Below, piece after piece: positions 13,101 to 24,386 of a DNA stretch of 64,000 nt (position 1 is the stretch's first letter; every line of letters starts with the position of its first letter). The translations under genes and the position numbers were made by a program. Origin of the DNA: Epinephelus fuscoguttatus (taxonomy: Eukaryota > Chordata > Actinopteri > Perciformes > Serranidae). The stretch is taken from assembly GCF_011397635.1 (NCBI RefSeq), contig NC_064773.1:6468782-6532781 (forward strand), given 5' to 3'. A model generated the notes under the pieces. The model worked only from the letters and a program-made list of their open reading frames with translations, was not told the DNA's origin and did no database searches.

Positions 13101-16100
13101 CTGGATTATGAGCAAGTGATAGTTTGTAAAGCACCTCATCGTGTCAAAGATTTGTAGAAACACATCAAACATAAAAATGCTATTATATATTACGCAGCAC
13201 TAAACTCCAAAATTGGATTTCACAGGAAACTAATTTGATCAGACTAAAGAAACTTTTGGTTTATGAGACTATCTAAAATAGGGCAACTTCAAGATCAATT
13301 CATGTTTACAGGAGCAAAATAGGCTTCAGTTTCCCATCAAACGGGGCTGTCTGACAGCAAGGTAAAGCAGTGACAATATTCTAAATGTAGCGTACACTTA
13401 AACTGGTATATATATACGTTTTGCTGCTGCCCTTGTCCACAGCAGGACATTGCTTCTGTGGCGGTACTCCTGTCTGCTTCTCCAAACTGGGGGCATGCCA
13501 GCTGCAGTCTACTGTCATTAATATACTGACAATGACTAAGTAGCTCACACAACCCCACTTCAAAGAATCCGAGCTACCCTTTAAAAACAAAGGAATAAAT
13601 GTGTATCCTTACGTCGTTTCTGTGAGACAGCCTGAAGGCAAGCTGTGATGATGTCGTAGTTCTTCTGCAGTTTGTGGTAAAGTCGGTCTCGTCTCTTCAG
13701 CTGGCGGAGCAGCTTGGCCGACTGCAGGCCTGTACGATATTTGACCTCCTGGATGATTGAACGCAGCTCCTCCGGGGCTGAAAAAGCGTAAGGAACAAAG
13801 TTTAATCAACGCTGTTGTAACATTAATGTAAATCAGGCTTTCCTGTTGTGTGGTGGGCAAACAGTGGAGTTTCCTGCATTTTTGGATGAAACTAAATCAA
13901 AAGTAAGTATCTAAAACAAGTTGGAAATCCCTTTTTCCACTCAGAAATCCCACATTAACCAACCAACCACCAGATAAACCTATCAATCATTGGCTCATAG
14001 GATTATTTTCTTATAATGAACACTGTCTCAAAAATCCACAAATAAGTGTAACTAATTACATGTGCCAAGTGACATTTGACAGCCAACTTTCCTCTCTATG
14101 AAAAGGTGCAAGTCAAAAAAATATTTGTGATTCACATATTAGTTCAGGAGATTTGTGCAAAAGTACTGTGAACGAATCTGTTCAGAAATTAGGTTCCTTG
14201 ATGAAATATACATCAGTTTCAGAGTCAAATATTAATTCAGGGCTGTCTAAACTGTGATGTATTCTAAATAAGATCATGTAACGTGTGCACTCTGTCAGAT
14301 CAGAATATCACAGTCAATTGTCTGTTTTCCATGCTGCAGGCTAAGATGAAATGAAAACCAGACACTGTCCCACATAAACAAACCCTCCACCCATTTAAGG
14401 AGACAAAATGTTTTAGGCTGCAGATGATCTGATTTTCAGCTGAAGGTGACACAGATCTGAGACATAAACAGACCTGTGGGACAGAGCTCATTGTTGTTTT
14501 TGTTATTTTGTTTAAACTAAAAAGGTGTGAATGATGTTAACAATCTGTTTTTTCTGGGGTAAATTTAAAAGGGAAATTTGGGTTTATTTCAACCTGTCTC
14601 CTATCGTCCTAAATTTGTTTCAAGTGACTAGTGACATAAAAATAATAGTTAGCATGTTAGCCGTTAGCCTAGATACAGCCGGGGCGCATAGTAGCGTCAG
14701 ACCTGTTAAAACGTAAATGAACGGGCAACCTTCAAGTGCAAAGTTAGTCCACTAAACAAGCTTTTTTTTCCACAAAGACCGCCTCATATCGTTAGGATAA
14801 ATGTCAGAGAACATATAGAAAACCACATGTAAACGTGTTGTCTTACCTTACCAGTGTGCTGCCATGTTTGTTTATCCCTTTAGTTCTGCTTTCCAAAGCG
14901 CGGCTGAAATATTGCGAGAACAAGCAGCGATCTGATAGCATGCCTGAACAAGCAGCAACAGCTGGAAGGCAGAACCGTACAGTAGCCTGAAAAGTTCATT
15001 CATTTATTTTATAAAAGATTTATAGAATAATGGCTGACTTTTTGCCAGACTTCGACTTTGTGGAGGAGGAATTTGATTTTGCAGAGTTTGATGGCCGCCC
15101 TTATTTATTTGAGCCAGAATACACTGATGAAGAGGTTTGTGAAACTGAAGAACGGAGAAGGAGGAGAGAGAGGTACAACAGGTAGAGGACGACAGAGGAG
15201 GAATGGCTGCTGCAAGGCTGCGTAGCTCTGGAGATTGGTGGTGTACCTGTGAATGCTGTGCCCCAGTGCCCACAGAAGAGGAATGCCTCTGTTGCAAGGA
15301 ATGGGACCGGTTGCAGCCTTATTTTCAAGGTCTGGATGTGACCAAAAACGAGACACCTCCACCTGGTGTAACGTTAGTATCCAGCTGGGCTTTAGGTAGA
15401 GGCCCGTTCACTTACGTTTTAACAGGTCTGAACCTACGGCTGAATCTAGGCTAACGGCTAACATGCTAACTATTATTTCTATGTCACTAGTCACTTGAAA
15501 CAAATTTAGGATGATAGGAGACAGGTTGAAATAAACCCAAATTTCCCTTTAATCAAAGAGCAGATGATTCAAACTTTACAACAGAACAGCATGAAAACTA
15601 ACAACAGAAACAGCAACAACAACAGGGCTGCAATTATTATTTTCATTGTTGATTAATTTTTCCAATTCGTTATTTGGTTTATAAAATGTCAGAAAATGGT
15701 GAAACGTGTCAATCAAAATTTCCAAAAACACAAAGTGACGTCCTCAAATGTCTTGTTTTGTTCACAACCCAAAGACATTCAGTTTACTGTCATAGAAGAG
15801 TAAAAACAAACTAGAAAACATTCACATTTAAGAAGCTGGAGAAGCTTTTTTTCTCCTTTAACTGATCAATCAATCATTAAATTAGTTGCCAATTAAACAG
15901 ATATTAACAACTAACTGATTAATCGTTGCAGCTTCAGATAACGAATAAAAAATACACTTTGCAGCAAAACTGTGATCCACAACAAATGAGGCACTCTGGA
16001 CTAAACTGAAAATAAAATATTATATCTCTGTATTTTGACACATTATTGTTGCTCTCACAAAAGTCACTGGACAGAAAATGAATCAATTATATTTTATGTT

Positions 16101-18037
16101 AATCCTGTGGTTGTTGTTTCGAGTGAAAATACCAAATACTTTCTTATTTAAGCTTCAAGAAATTGAAGATGTGCTGCTTTTCTTTATTTTATATTACTTT
16201 ATATTTGAATAATAATCAAAGATGAGGGTCTAATAGACAAAAACATTATAAATTAATAAGAATATTCTAACTGTAGCTATGCCACAGTGCCGGATTTAAA
16301 TTGTGGTTTCCTCTGATTCACCTGTTCGTTCAAACCCAACATATCAAACACATCACCAAAACAGCCTTCTTCCATCTCAGAAACATTTCCCGTCTCCGTC
16401 CATCGCTCTCCTTTGCTGCTGCAGAAACTCTCATTCACACATTCATCACTTCCGCACTTGACTACTGTGACAGTCTCCTCTACAGTTTATCATCCAAGAC
16501 ACTGACGAAACAGTATATCCACAACTCAGCAGCTCGTCTTCTCACACACTCTCACACCCGTGACCCAACCTCCTCTGAAAACAGACATAGTTGTATTTCT
16601 ATATCAATATCAATAATGCTAATCTTTTCATCTACATGTCCACCTTCCCTGGAGGATGACTTTCCATATAACCACTCCTCAACTAGGAGGTCCAAGATCA
16701 TGATCACCTGCAGACACAGAGGTCCAGGAGGTGACAGGATCTCCCTCAAGGACACTAAGCAGACCGCTAAAAGGGTGCTTGTCATTACGCAAACTTATGC
16801 TCCCTCTCTCCTCCTGTGACGCCTTCCGCCATCATGAAGGATCTTCCAGTCCCTTAAATGAACCTTAAGGAGACAAGTGAGGAGAGAGGAGGCACAGGTG
16901 TACTATATCCTATGCATCTCTTCCTTGCATCTCACTCACAGCCTCACTGGGAGGAGCTTAAAGGGAAATTTCGGTTTATTTCAACCCGTCTCCTATCGTC
17001 CTAAATTTGTTTCAAGTGACTAGTGACATAAAAATAATAGTTAGCATGTTAGCTGTTAGCCTAGATACAGCCGGGGCGCATAGCAGCGTATCTACTATAC
17101 GCTACTTGCCTCTGTTGCAAGGAATGGGACGGGTTGCAGCCTTATTTTCAAGGTCTGGATGTGACCGAGGACGAGACACCTCTATCTGGAGTAACGTTAG
17201 TATCCAGCTGGGCTTTATCTAGAGCTCGCCAGATATATTTCGGCCGCGCTTTGGAAAGCAGAGCTAAATGGTAAACAAACATGGCAGCACACCGGTAAGG
17301 TAAGACACCACGTTTACATGTGGTTTTCTATATGTTCTCTGACATTTATCCTAACGATATGAGGTGGTCTTTGTGGAAAAAAAAAAGCTTGTTTAGTGGA
17401 CAAACTTTGCACTTGAAGGTTGCCCGTTCACTTACGTTTTAACAGGTCTGACGCTACTATGCGCCCCGGCTGTATCTAGGCTAACGGCTAACATGCTAAC
17501 TATCATTTTTATGTCACTAGTCACGTGAAACAAATTTAGGACGATAGGAGACAGGTTGAAATAAACCGAAATTTCCCTTTAAATGTAAGCAAGAGACGTG
17601 AGTGAGGGAAGCGAGGAGACACGTTAACATAGTAATAACTAATTAGACCACACTGCTGACCAGTCACCACATTCAAACGTTTACCAAAGGCAACCCAGAC
17701 TTCACCCACCATGGGGCCATTAATCCCTGACTAAAACCCATTAGAAGTATTCACATGCTGTAGCTGTTCTTTGAGGCATTATCAGAGCGTTTCCTCTTCC
17801 TGAGTGGCGGCCCTCCGCATTGTTTAACTTGACTGAGCCTCACGTGTGCAGAGGGCAAACACTGAGCTCACAGGCCCCGGCTGTGTTTACTGTAGGATTC
17901 CACTTTAACAGAGGACACAGTGGCAGTGTGGCACTCACAGCAACATGCCTGTCAAGACTCTGAGGCAACACTGTGTGGCACAAACTGACGAGTAGTAAAA
18001 GAGATGTCAACACACTTGTCAGCCTCTGTGTGTGTGT

Positions 18038-18098
<61 letters not shown>

Positions 18099-20598
18099 GG
18101 CCTGCACACTGTGAGGACACCTGTAAAACGTGTGTCTGCTCTGCAACCAGTTTGACTTCTGTTATCTGATTAAAGTGAACTCTTGTTGACGTACCAGGTA
18201 CGTATCTTGATAAACCAGTTACTAAAAAACGCACCATTCATTACAGACTCATGTCATTGAAAGAATTAAAATAACTATGGTGCATTCCAGTCTCCTGTTT
18301 GCTGTCTGTCTCTGACCCAAAGGTTAAAAAAAACACTGCTTTAATTTACAGCCGGCTCATATGTGGAAGTAAATTAAATGGATGGATAATTCATTACCAC
18401 AATGGCGACCAGGAGGCTATTTACAATTATTAAATATATTTCTAGACATGCAACAGCCTCTAAATTAAATGGATCAGGTGACCAATGCACATTAAATACA
18501 GTTTCCTTGTGATTAAGGTCAATGTTACAGTCATGGCTCCTTTGTACCAAGTGCAATTAATATAATGAGCTAACAGCGCAAAAATGTACCCCCATGCTGA
18601 GGGATGTTATTATTATAATTGTATAAACGATTGCAAATATATTGCTGTCTTAATGATTTGTAGGTTATTTAACTGTCATCCTGTTTAAGTATTCCTGACA
18701 GATATTTATGGATTAGCCAGTCACTTTAATACAAATTAGACTGTCATATATGGAGGACCAAATCTGCAATAATAATAAATAAAGAAATAAATGACTCGAT
18801 AAACAAAAATGTATTTATTTGTTTGACAGATTATTTATTTCTCTATTTATTTCTTTTCATATTTAATTATTTCCCAATTCAGCGTTACCTCTTTACGTGT
18901 GAATAACACATTTAGTGAATTTATTTAATTTGCATTAAATTTATTTAGTTTTCTATTTCTGTGCATATTTATCCATTTATTATTTATCATTAAAATAAAT
19001 AAATATATGCAGAAATAGAAAACTAAATAAATTAAATTAAATCAAATTTATTTAATTTTCATTTAATGTATTTAGTTTTCTATTTCTGTGCATATTTATT
19101 TCATCATTTGTTTATTCCTGTATTTATTATTAAATTAAATAACTATGCACAAAAATAGAATACTAAAAAAACTGAATGAAAATGAAATAAATTCAATAAA
19201 TTTGTTTATTCAAATATAAAGAGGTAATACTGAACTGGGAAATAATTAAATATTGAAAAAAATTAATAGAGAAATAAAAAAAAAAACAGTCAAATAATTT
19301 AAAAAAATCTATCTGTGTATATTTATTATTTTCAAAATAAACCTGCATATTTATTAGATAATTGAGACTTTTAATTCTAAATTTCTTTTTTTCATTATTT
19401 CAATTATATGCAGGTTTATTTTTTTTAATTAATGTGCACAAATAGAAAACTAAATAAGTTAAATGAAAATTAAATAAATTCAGTAAATTTGTTTATTCAC
19501 ATGTAAAGAGGTAAAACTGAATTGGGGAAATAATAAAATATTTAAAAAATGAATAAATAAATAATCTGTCAAATAAATACATATTTTCTACCTGTGCATA
19601 TTTATTATTTTCAAAATAATCCTGCATATCTATGAGATGATTTAGAATTTTACTACTTTCAATTATTTCCTTTTTATTATGGCATATTTGGTCCTCCATA
19701 ATCAGAAAGTATTTTAAACAAACTTTCAAAAGTATGTCTCATGTATTAGACCAATATAAACTTCATAGGTAAAGTTTAAATATCAAAAATAATATATAAT
19801 TACTGCCATATATCTTTGAGCTGACAGATATATTGAAACCCAACATCATATAAAAAAAAGCCCTAAAATATGGATGATGAAGCTGTCCTTTGTAATTTAA
19901 ATACTTTTTATTTATTGCAATCAGGTCAGCTAGATTTATTTGACCAGTGTGGGTTTTCTGCTCTATCTGAGGGTCTTGTACAGACTGTAAAGAGCCAACT
20001 TTGTGATTTATTATGAATAAACCTGACTTTGCCAGATGCCAAAGGAGGAAGCAGGACCTGTCCACGCCTCTGGGCACAAACACCCACGCCCACACCCCTC
20101 ACCTTTCTGGGCCAGGTAATTCATCTGATGCCTCCTGGTGTGCTTCTCCTGGAGCTCCTGGAGGAAGCTGGACCCGGAGTTACTGCGGCCAAGGAAAGCA
20201 TCAGAGCTGGACGCCTCGGTGGAGCTGTCCAGGCTGTCCAGATTCCTCCTGCTGCCTCCACTGTACGTCTCATACAGCTCCACCAGCAGACAGTCCACTA
20301 TGGAAGTCCTCAGGGATTTAACTCCATCTCCCTGGGACTCGGAGTCACTGCCACCGGCTGTGCTGGTCCTGAGAGCGGCGGTAACGGTGGAGCCGAGGAC
20401 CTGCTGTCCCGGAGGTGATGATGTGTCACTAGGTGACTCGGCGGTGCTCGTCCACCGCTGAAAGCCGGAGAAATCATCCTGGAGGGAGGCGACGGAGTTG
20501 ACAAAAACGCCGCTCTCGTCCTCGGAACACACGCCGCCAACGTCGCATATGTCAACTTCCAAAAGTTCGCTCCCGTTTAATTTCACCTCCGACGCCAT
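6938..20598 (-). CDS. tbc1d30: TBC1D30, TBC domain Rab-GAP, 5' part (partial)
   Basis: Three minus-strand coding exons are visible: 20598-20103, 13777-13613 and an alternative first exon 7100-6938. The spliced long form starts MASEVKLNGS and carries DSLDSSTEASSSDAF, FLQELQEKHTRRHQMNYLAQK (exon 1) and GLQSAKLLRQLKRRDRLYHK ... DIITACLQAVSQKR (exon 2), close to vertebrate TBC1D30. The exon 1/2 junction is phase 1 (aaa g / cc ccg) with GTGAGG donor and pyrimidine-rich CAG acceptor. Exon 2 and the alternative exon both end in phase 1, so either can join the same next exon. TBC proteins accelerate GTP hydrolysis on Rab GTPases; TBC1D30 has been linked to Rab8 and cilia. The TBC domain with its Arg and Gln fingers lies beyond position 1. 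Head-to-head orientation with GNS supports the call. Confidence 0.9.
11096..11170 (+). repeat. Dispersed repeat, also inverted at 6127-6200 and 12456-12500
   Basis: The segment GTTGGCATTGTATGTTTCTG and its flanks recur in inverse orientation at 6127-6200 and, more diverged, around 12456-12500 (GTGGTTTGCAGATACACAC). Three copies in one intron imply an old interspersed repeat. No coding content. Confidence 0.55.
11820..12020. repeat. Short inverted-repeat element (CTTTCACACCTGCCC)
   Basis: CTTTCACACCTGCCC at 11821 is inverted at about 11893-11908 (GGGCAGGTGTGAAC). Further half-copies of TTCGTTTG and CAAACGAAC follow to about 12010. This is a foldback MITE architecture similar to the element at 1107-1256. 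Confidence 0.5.
13613..13777 (-). CDS. tbc1d30: TBC1D30 exon 2
   Basis: 165 bp between an acceptor (CTTTTTCAG, minus strand) at 13778-13779 and a donor GTAAGG at 13612-13607. It reads PEELRSIIQEVKYRTG, then LQSAKLLRQLKRRDRL, then NYDIITACLQAVSQKR. It enters and leaves in phase 1. The Lys/Arg-rich helical stretch is the part of TBC1D30 just before the TBC region. Confidence 0.92.
14570..15548. mobile_element. TTAA-flanked element A with P2X7-like cassette
   Basis: Inverted ends (AGGGAAATTTGGGTTTATTT at 14570 and its complement ending at 15548) lie next to TTAA. Next to each end are inverted blocks containing GTTAGCATGTTAGC. A shorter relative, element B, lies at 16962-17578 and shares ends and part of the interior. 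The centre holds coding-like sequence at 15030-15340. Confidence 0.75.
15030..15340 (+). pseudogene. Transposon-borne P2X7-like cysteine domain ORF, frameshifted
   Basis: ATG at 15030 opens an acidic 51-residue frame (MADFLPDFDFVEEEFDFAEF ...) ending in a stop at 15183-15185. The next frame (from about 15203) encodes WWCTCECCAPVPTEEECLCC. That pattern W-x-C-x-C-x2-C-x-P-x-P-T-E-x3-C-x-C-C resembles the cysteine-rich cytoplasmic domain of P2X7 receptors and P2X7-like proteins common in fish. Two frames are needed to join the leader and the cysteine block, so this copy is probably dead. Element B keeps only the piece after the cysteine motif (CCKEWDGLQPYFQGLDV-like, 17110-17165). Confidence 0.55.
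16301..16590 (+). mobile_element. L2-type LINE reverse transcriptase fragment
   Basis: The frame reads HITKTAFFHLRNISRLRPSL, then a conserved LDYCDSLLY, typical of the segment just after the RT catalytic core in fish L2/Rex-like LINEs. It is truncated on both sides and has no catalytic YADD. Confidence 0.75.
16962..17578. mobile_element. TTAA-flanked element B (short relative of element A)
   Basis: AGGGAAATTTCGGTTTATTT follows TTAA (16958-16961). The inverted copy ends at 17578, followed by TTAA (17579-17582): a perfect target duplication. The interior keeps the two inverted flanks and about 60 bp of the cassette seen in element A, so it is a deletion derivative. Confidence 0.85.
18027..18095. 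repeat. (TG)n microsatellite
   Basis: TG dinucleotide tract with one GAG interruption, in TBC1D30 intron 1. Confidence 0.97.
18749..19700. mobile_element. AT-rich foldback element
   Basis: TATGGAGGACCAAAT at 18749 is repeated inverted at 19685-19700. The interior consists of successive inverted blocks of TTTATTTAGTTTTCTATTTC and its complement, plus AGCGTTACCTCTTTACGTGT near 18881 matched by an inverted relative near 19495. It could form a long hairpin. No ORF of interest; the minus frame at 19493-19729 is chance. Confidence 0.7.
20103..20598 (-). CDS. tbc1d30: TBC1D30 exon 1 (long isoform)
   Basis: 165 codons plus one base from ATG at 20598-20596 (context AAAATGG, good for initiation) to the donor GTGAGG at 20102. 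The N-terminal 130 residues are Ser/Thr/Asp-rich and probably disordered. From about residue 110 they contain LRTSIVDCLLVELYETYSGG and then DSLDSSTEASSSDAFLG, as in TBC1D30. The frame runs on into the intron after KG, so the open frame exceeds the exon. Confidence 0.9.
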
Positions 20599-21207
20599 TT
20601 TATTTTCTTTAACGCTAAATTACCTCTGTGCCCCTGTTGTAGCTCCTCTATGAGTGAGCTGTCATTTTTCCAGACATCTTGTCAGAAGTTGGAAAGTTTT
20701 CTTTGAGCGTCTCGAGGAGGATAGAGTTCCTGGAGCACTCCATTCCTCACCTCAGAGAAGGTGGACTCCCGTCTGACAGCTTGTAGTTTCCTTCCTGAAC
20801 GTTCTCCTGCCCCCCCCTCCAGGAGTGAACAATGGGCCGGCCCACTCTCTGGATACATTTCTCAACGGCTGCCAAACTTTCCTCAGGTCGCGCGACAGGT
20901 GCTGGAAGAATTGACCAATCACGGAGGAGGCAAAAGTATATCGACCAATCCGGTGCTTTGTTGTAGTTGTACTGTAGGAAGTCGTTGACATTAGCGGTAT
21001 TTAACTATATTTAATGAAGTAAACAACGGAAAATTACACAAAATGACAATAAAATCGCACTGTAGATGATTTTTACTTATTTATTTTTTTATTTTCTTCT
21101 TCTTCATGTATTTCTGCACACAGACGTGTAAAATAACAACACAAAAGACACACAGGCATATTGGTATGATGTGTGTTGACCCTGTTGAGTGGCATTTTGT
21201 GTGTTTG

Positions 21208-21210
<3 letters not shown>

Positions 21211-21246
<36 letters not shown>
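21211..21246. repeat. (TG)n microsatellite
   Basis: Pure TG tract in the TBC1D30-GNS intergenic space. Confidence 0.97.
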
Positions 21247-21247
<1 letters not shown>

Positions 21248-21629
21248 GATGAAGTAGTTAAAAAAAAGGGGGAATGAGTTAGAGCAAGAGTCACAGGTGA
21301 AAATACATTAAGCAAACAGAAAAGGAGACAGAAAAATAAGTTTTAACAAGAAAAATAAATAAAAAATATAATAATAATCTTAAAAATCCTTCTCTTGGTG
21401 GTTGTTGAATGCACATTAGTATACACTGGATGTAAAACAGATGGCAGTGGTGACAGTAGTCGCATTTAGATCTTTTTATTAAAAACATATAAATACCACA
21501 GTGTAGGTATACTCTCCTACAAGTAAAAGTCCTGCATTCAATATCTTATGTAAAAGTAAAGTACAAAAGTAAGGGTAGAGTGCAATAAAAGCCAGGCTGC
21601 ACTGCCGAAGAGGGTATAAAAAAGGGCTC

Positions 21630-22060
21630 TCAACTTTATTTATATAGCACCTTTCATACAAACATGCAGCCCAAATTCCTTCACATGGCAAAACTGTAGT
21701 GACACAGACACAAGACAATAAAATATTAAAAATCGAACTGACACAAGATGATTAAAACTTCACAGAATAAAAACAGAGTAAATTAATAAATAAAATTGAG
21801 AGATAAAAAAGGTTTAAAAAAATGGTTAAATCCTAAAAATCAAGACTGTAATGTTACTCCACATTAAAAGGCCAGATTTAAAATATAGATTTTTAATTTA
21901 CTTTCATGGGACACATGAGGAACATTTTATAAGTAAAACAGTGGAGGACTGTGGTGATCTTGCTGGAGCATAGAAAATCTTTGATGTGTGGAGGCATGAG
22001 GTCATTTAAAGCTTTATAAACAAGTAAAATTATTATGAGATGAATTCTTAAAGGCACAGG
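21630..22060. repeat. Probable LINE 3'-tail derived repeat
   Basis: Contains CTTTATTTATATAGCACCTT (21634), typical of the 3' ends of fish L2/Rex LINEs in antisense, then AT-rich sequence ending in TTTAAAGCTTTATAAACA. No ORF. The remaining sequence to about 23480 has no gene I can identify. Confidence 0.45.
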
Positions 22061-24386
22061 GAGCTAGTGTGGTGAGTTCAGGATCATTTCCACATACTGC
22101 ACCCCTCTGCAACTCCATCTCTTCAGAGCAGGACACATATATAACATCCACTCCATGATTTCCTCCCACAGACCAGAGCTGACAATACAAACAGACAATT
22201 ACAGAGCAGTAACAACGTTACACACATGCAGCGCAAAAAAAAAAAAAAGCAGCAACTCTAAGAGATATCTAGCTGAAGTTTTTGGGGTTCTTCTGTTGTA
22301 TATTGTTATTTTTATTGCATTTTAAATTTATGCACAGTTGTATGTAAGTGTATCATGTCTGTTTGAGTATGAACATTAATAGGCTGCATAAGTATTAGCA
22401 TTATATTATAATTAAAGCATCGAAAGCTGGCACTCATTTTGACTCAATTACTTATTATGCAGAGTTGCCCATCCCTGAATAATTTATAATGTTGGATTAT
22501 AATTCATTTCAGTGGTAGAATGTAACAAAGTACATGTACTGATGTATAAATGTCTTCATCACAGCTTCAGCACTTGGTCAGGCCGGCCATCAGAGGGGGT
22601 CAAAGGCTACAGATGACCCCAGCCCAAGGCCAAGGGAAGGCCCTTGAAAAGGTCTATGATTGACCTTTAAATTGGATCATGTACAGTTTACTTACTGACT
22701 TGTATCAATGGCAAAAGTTATAAGTATTTACATGATAAATGAATGCTTTTTTTTATCATTAAAACACATTTCAACATGCCATCTGACACTCCCACCCCCG
22801 CAGGTATTGTGAAATGGTGCAGCCCATCTGACAGCAGGGGTTAGATCAGGATTTCATAACTTGCAGCAATTTCTTCAGTCAGTTTTTTATTCTACTTTAC
22901 AGTAATCATTCATTGGAGGGCATTTTTTTGGAGAAAAAAATACATTTGGAAATATGATTGATTGGATTATAATTGCAGGAAGTAAAAAGAATTTGCACAG
23001 TGGTATGTGTAGTGAGGGGTGTAAGGGTTAGGGGATGATAACTCCTTTTTGAAATCAACAAAAATGGCAATATCTCAGAAAGTAAATGGTGCCTTGTCTT
23101 AAAACGTGGAGGGTGTGTCTAGTTCCTCCTGGTGCACCTCTGTGCACAATTTGGTGCCCCTGGTGGCTTTTCTTGGTATTGAGTTTGAAAATTTTGAATG
23201 GCTATATCACTGAAACTAAGTGGTGCCTTCTCATAGGCTTTGGTGGGCTGTAGATGTTGAGTGTAGAGGATTTGTAGTGACACCATCAACCAAGAGCAAT
23301 TGGCTTTGGAAGAAGATAAAGAAACCCAGCTGGTCTGCAACATGTCCAACATGTGGGGTAAAAGTGGAGGGGGGCACACCTGGGACACCAGGTGTTGTAG
23401 TGGAGCCCTCTGGAGGTGTCATGGGTCTATCATCGAAACACCAATGAAGCAGGGTGCCTACCTGATGACCTCGATGAAGTGATTACCACAAATAGCTCAG
23501 CCATCACGTGCCAGCTACGAAATTCATTTAGACATGGTCAAGACGACTTGCTGAAGTTCAAACCAGCATCAGAATGATGAAGAAAGGTGATTTAAGTGAT
23601 TTTGAACGTGGCATGGTTGTTGGTGCCAGACGGGCTGGTCTGAGTATTTACTGGGATTTTCAGCACAACCATCTCTAGGGTTTACAGAGGATGGTCCCAA
23701 AAAGAGAAAATATCCAGTGAGCCAAAATGCCTTGTTGATGCCAGAGGTCAGAGGAGAATGGCCAGACTGGTTCAAGATGATAGAAAGGCAACAGGAAGTC
23801 AAATAAGCACTGGTTCCAACCAAGGTGTGCAGAAGAGCATCTCTGAAGCAACAACACCTTGTCCAACCTTGAAGCAGATGGGCTACAGCAGCAGAAGACC
23901 ACACCAGGTGCCACTCCTGTCAGCTAACAACAGGAAACTGAGGCTACAGTTCACACGGGTTTTCTCACCAAAACTGGACAATAGAAGATTGGAAAAACCA
24001 CATTCAGATGGAAGCATGGATCCATCCTGCCTTGTATCAACGCTTCAGGCTGCTGCTGGTGGTGTAATGGTGTGGGGGAGATTTTCTTAGTACCAGCTGA
24101 GCATGGTTTAAACACCACAGCCTACCTGAGTATTGTTGCTGAGCGTGTCCATCCCTTTATGACCACAGTGTACCCATCTTCTGATGGCTACTTCCAGCAG
24201 GATAACGCACCATGTCACAAAGCTCACATCATCTCAAACATGACAATGAGTTCACTGTACTCCAATGGCCTCCACAGTCACCAGATATCAGTCCAATAGA
24301 GCACCTTTGGGATGTGCTGGAACGGGAGATTCTCATCATGGATGTGCAGCCGACAAATCTGCAGCAACTGTGTGATGTCATCATGT

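Larger units (their letters stand above)
7101..13612. other. TBC1D30 intron, no further exon seen
   Basis: Contains the presumed promoter and 5' leader region of the short isoform just above 7100 (CpG-rich, with a purine-rich block 7540-7620), a low-complexity TTTAT tract (7840-8050) and small dispersed repeats. A hAT-like fragment begins GCAGGGTTTCCCC near 11567. No open frame here has family similarity that I recognise. Confidence 0.5.

Noticed and set aside
20011..20102. Last 30 codons of the TBC1D30 exon 1 open frame
   Set aside because: They follow a good GTGAGG donor, and homology resumes only in exon 2.
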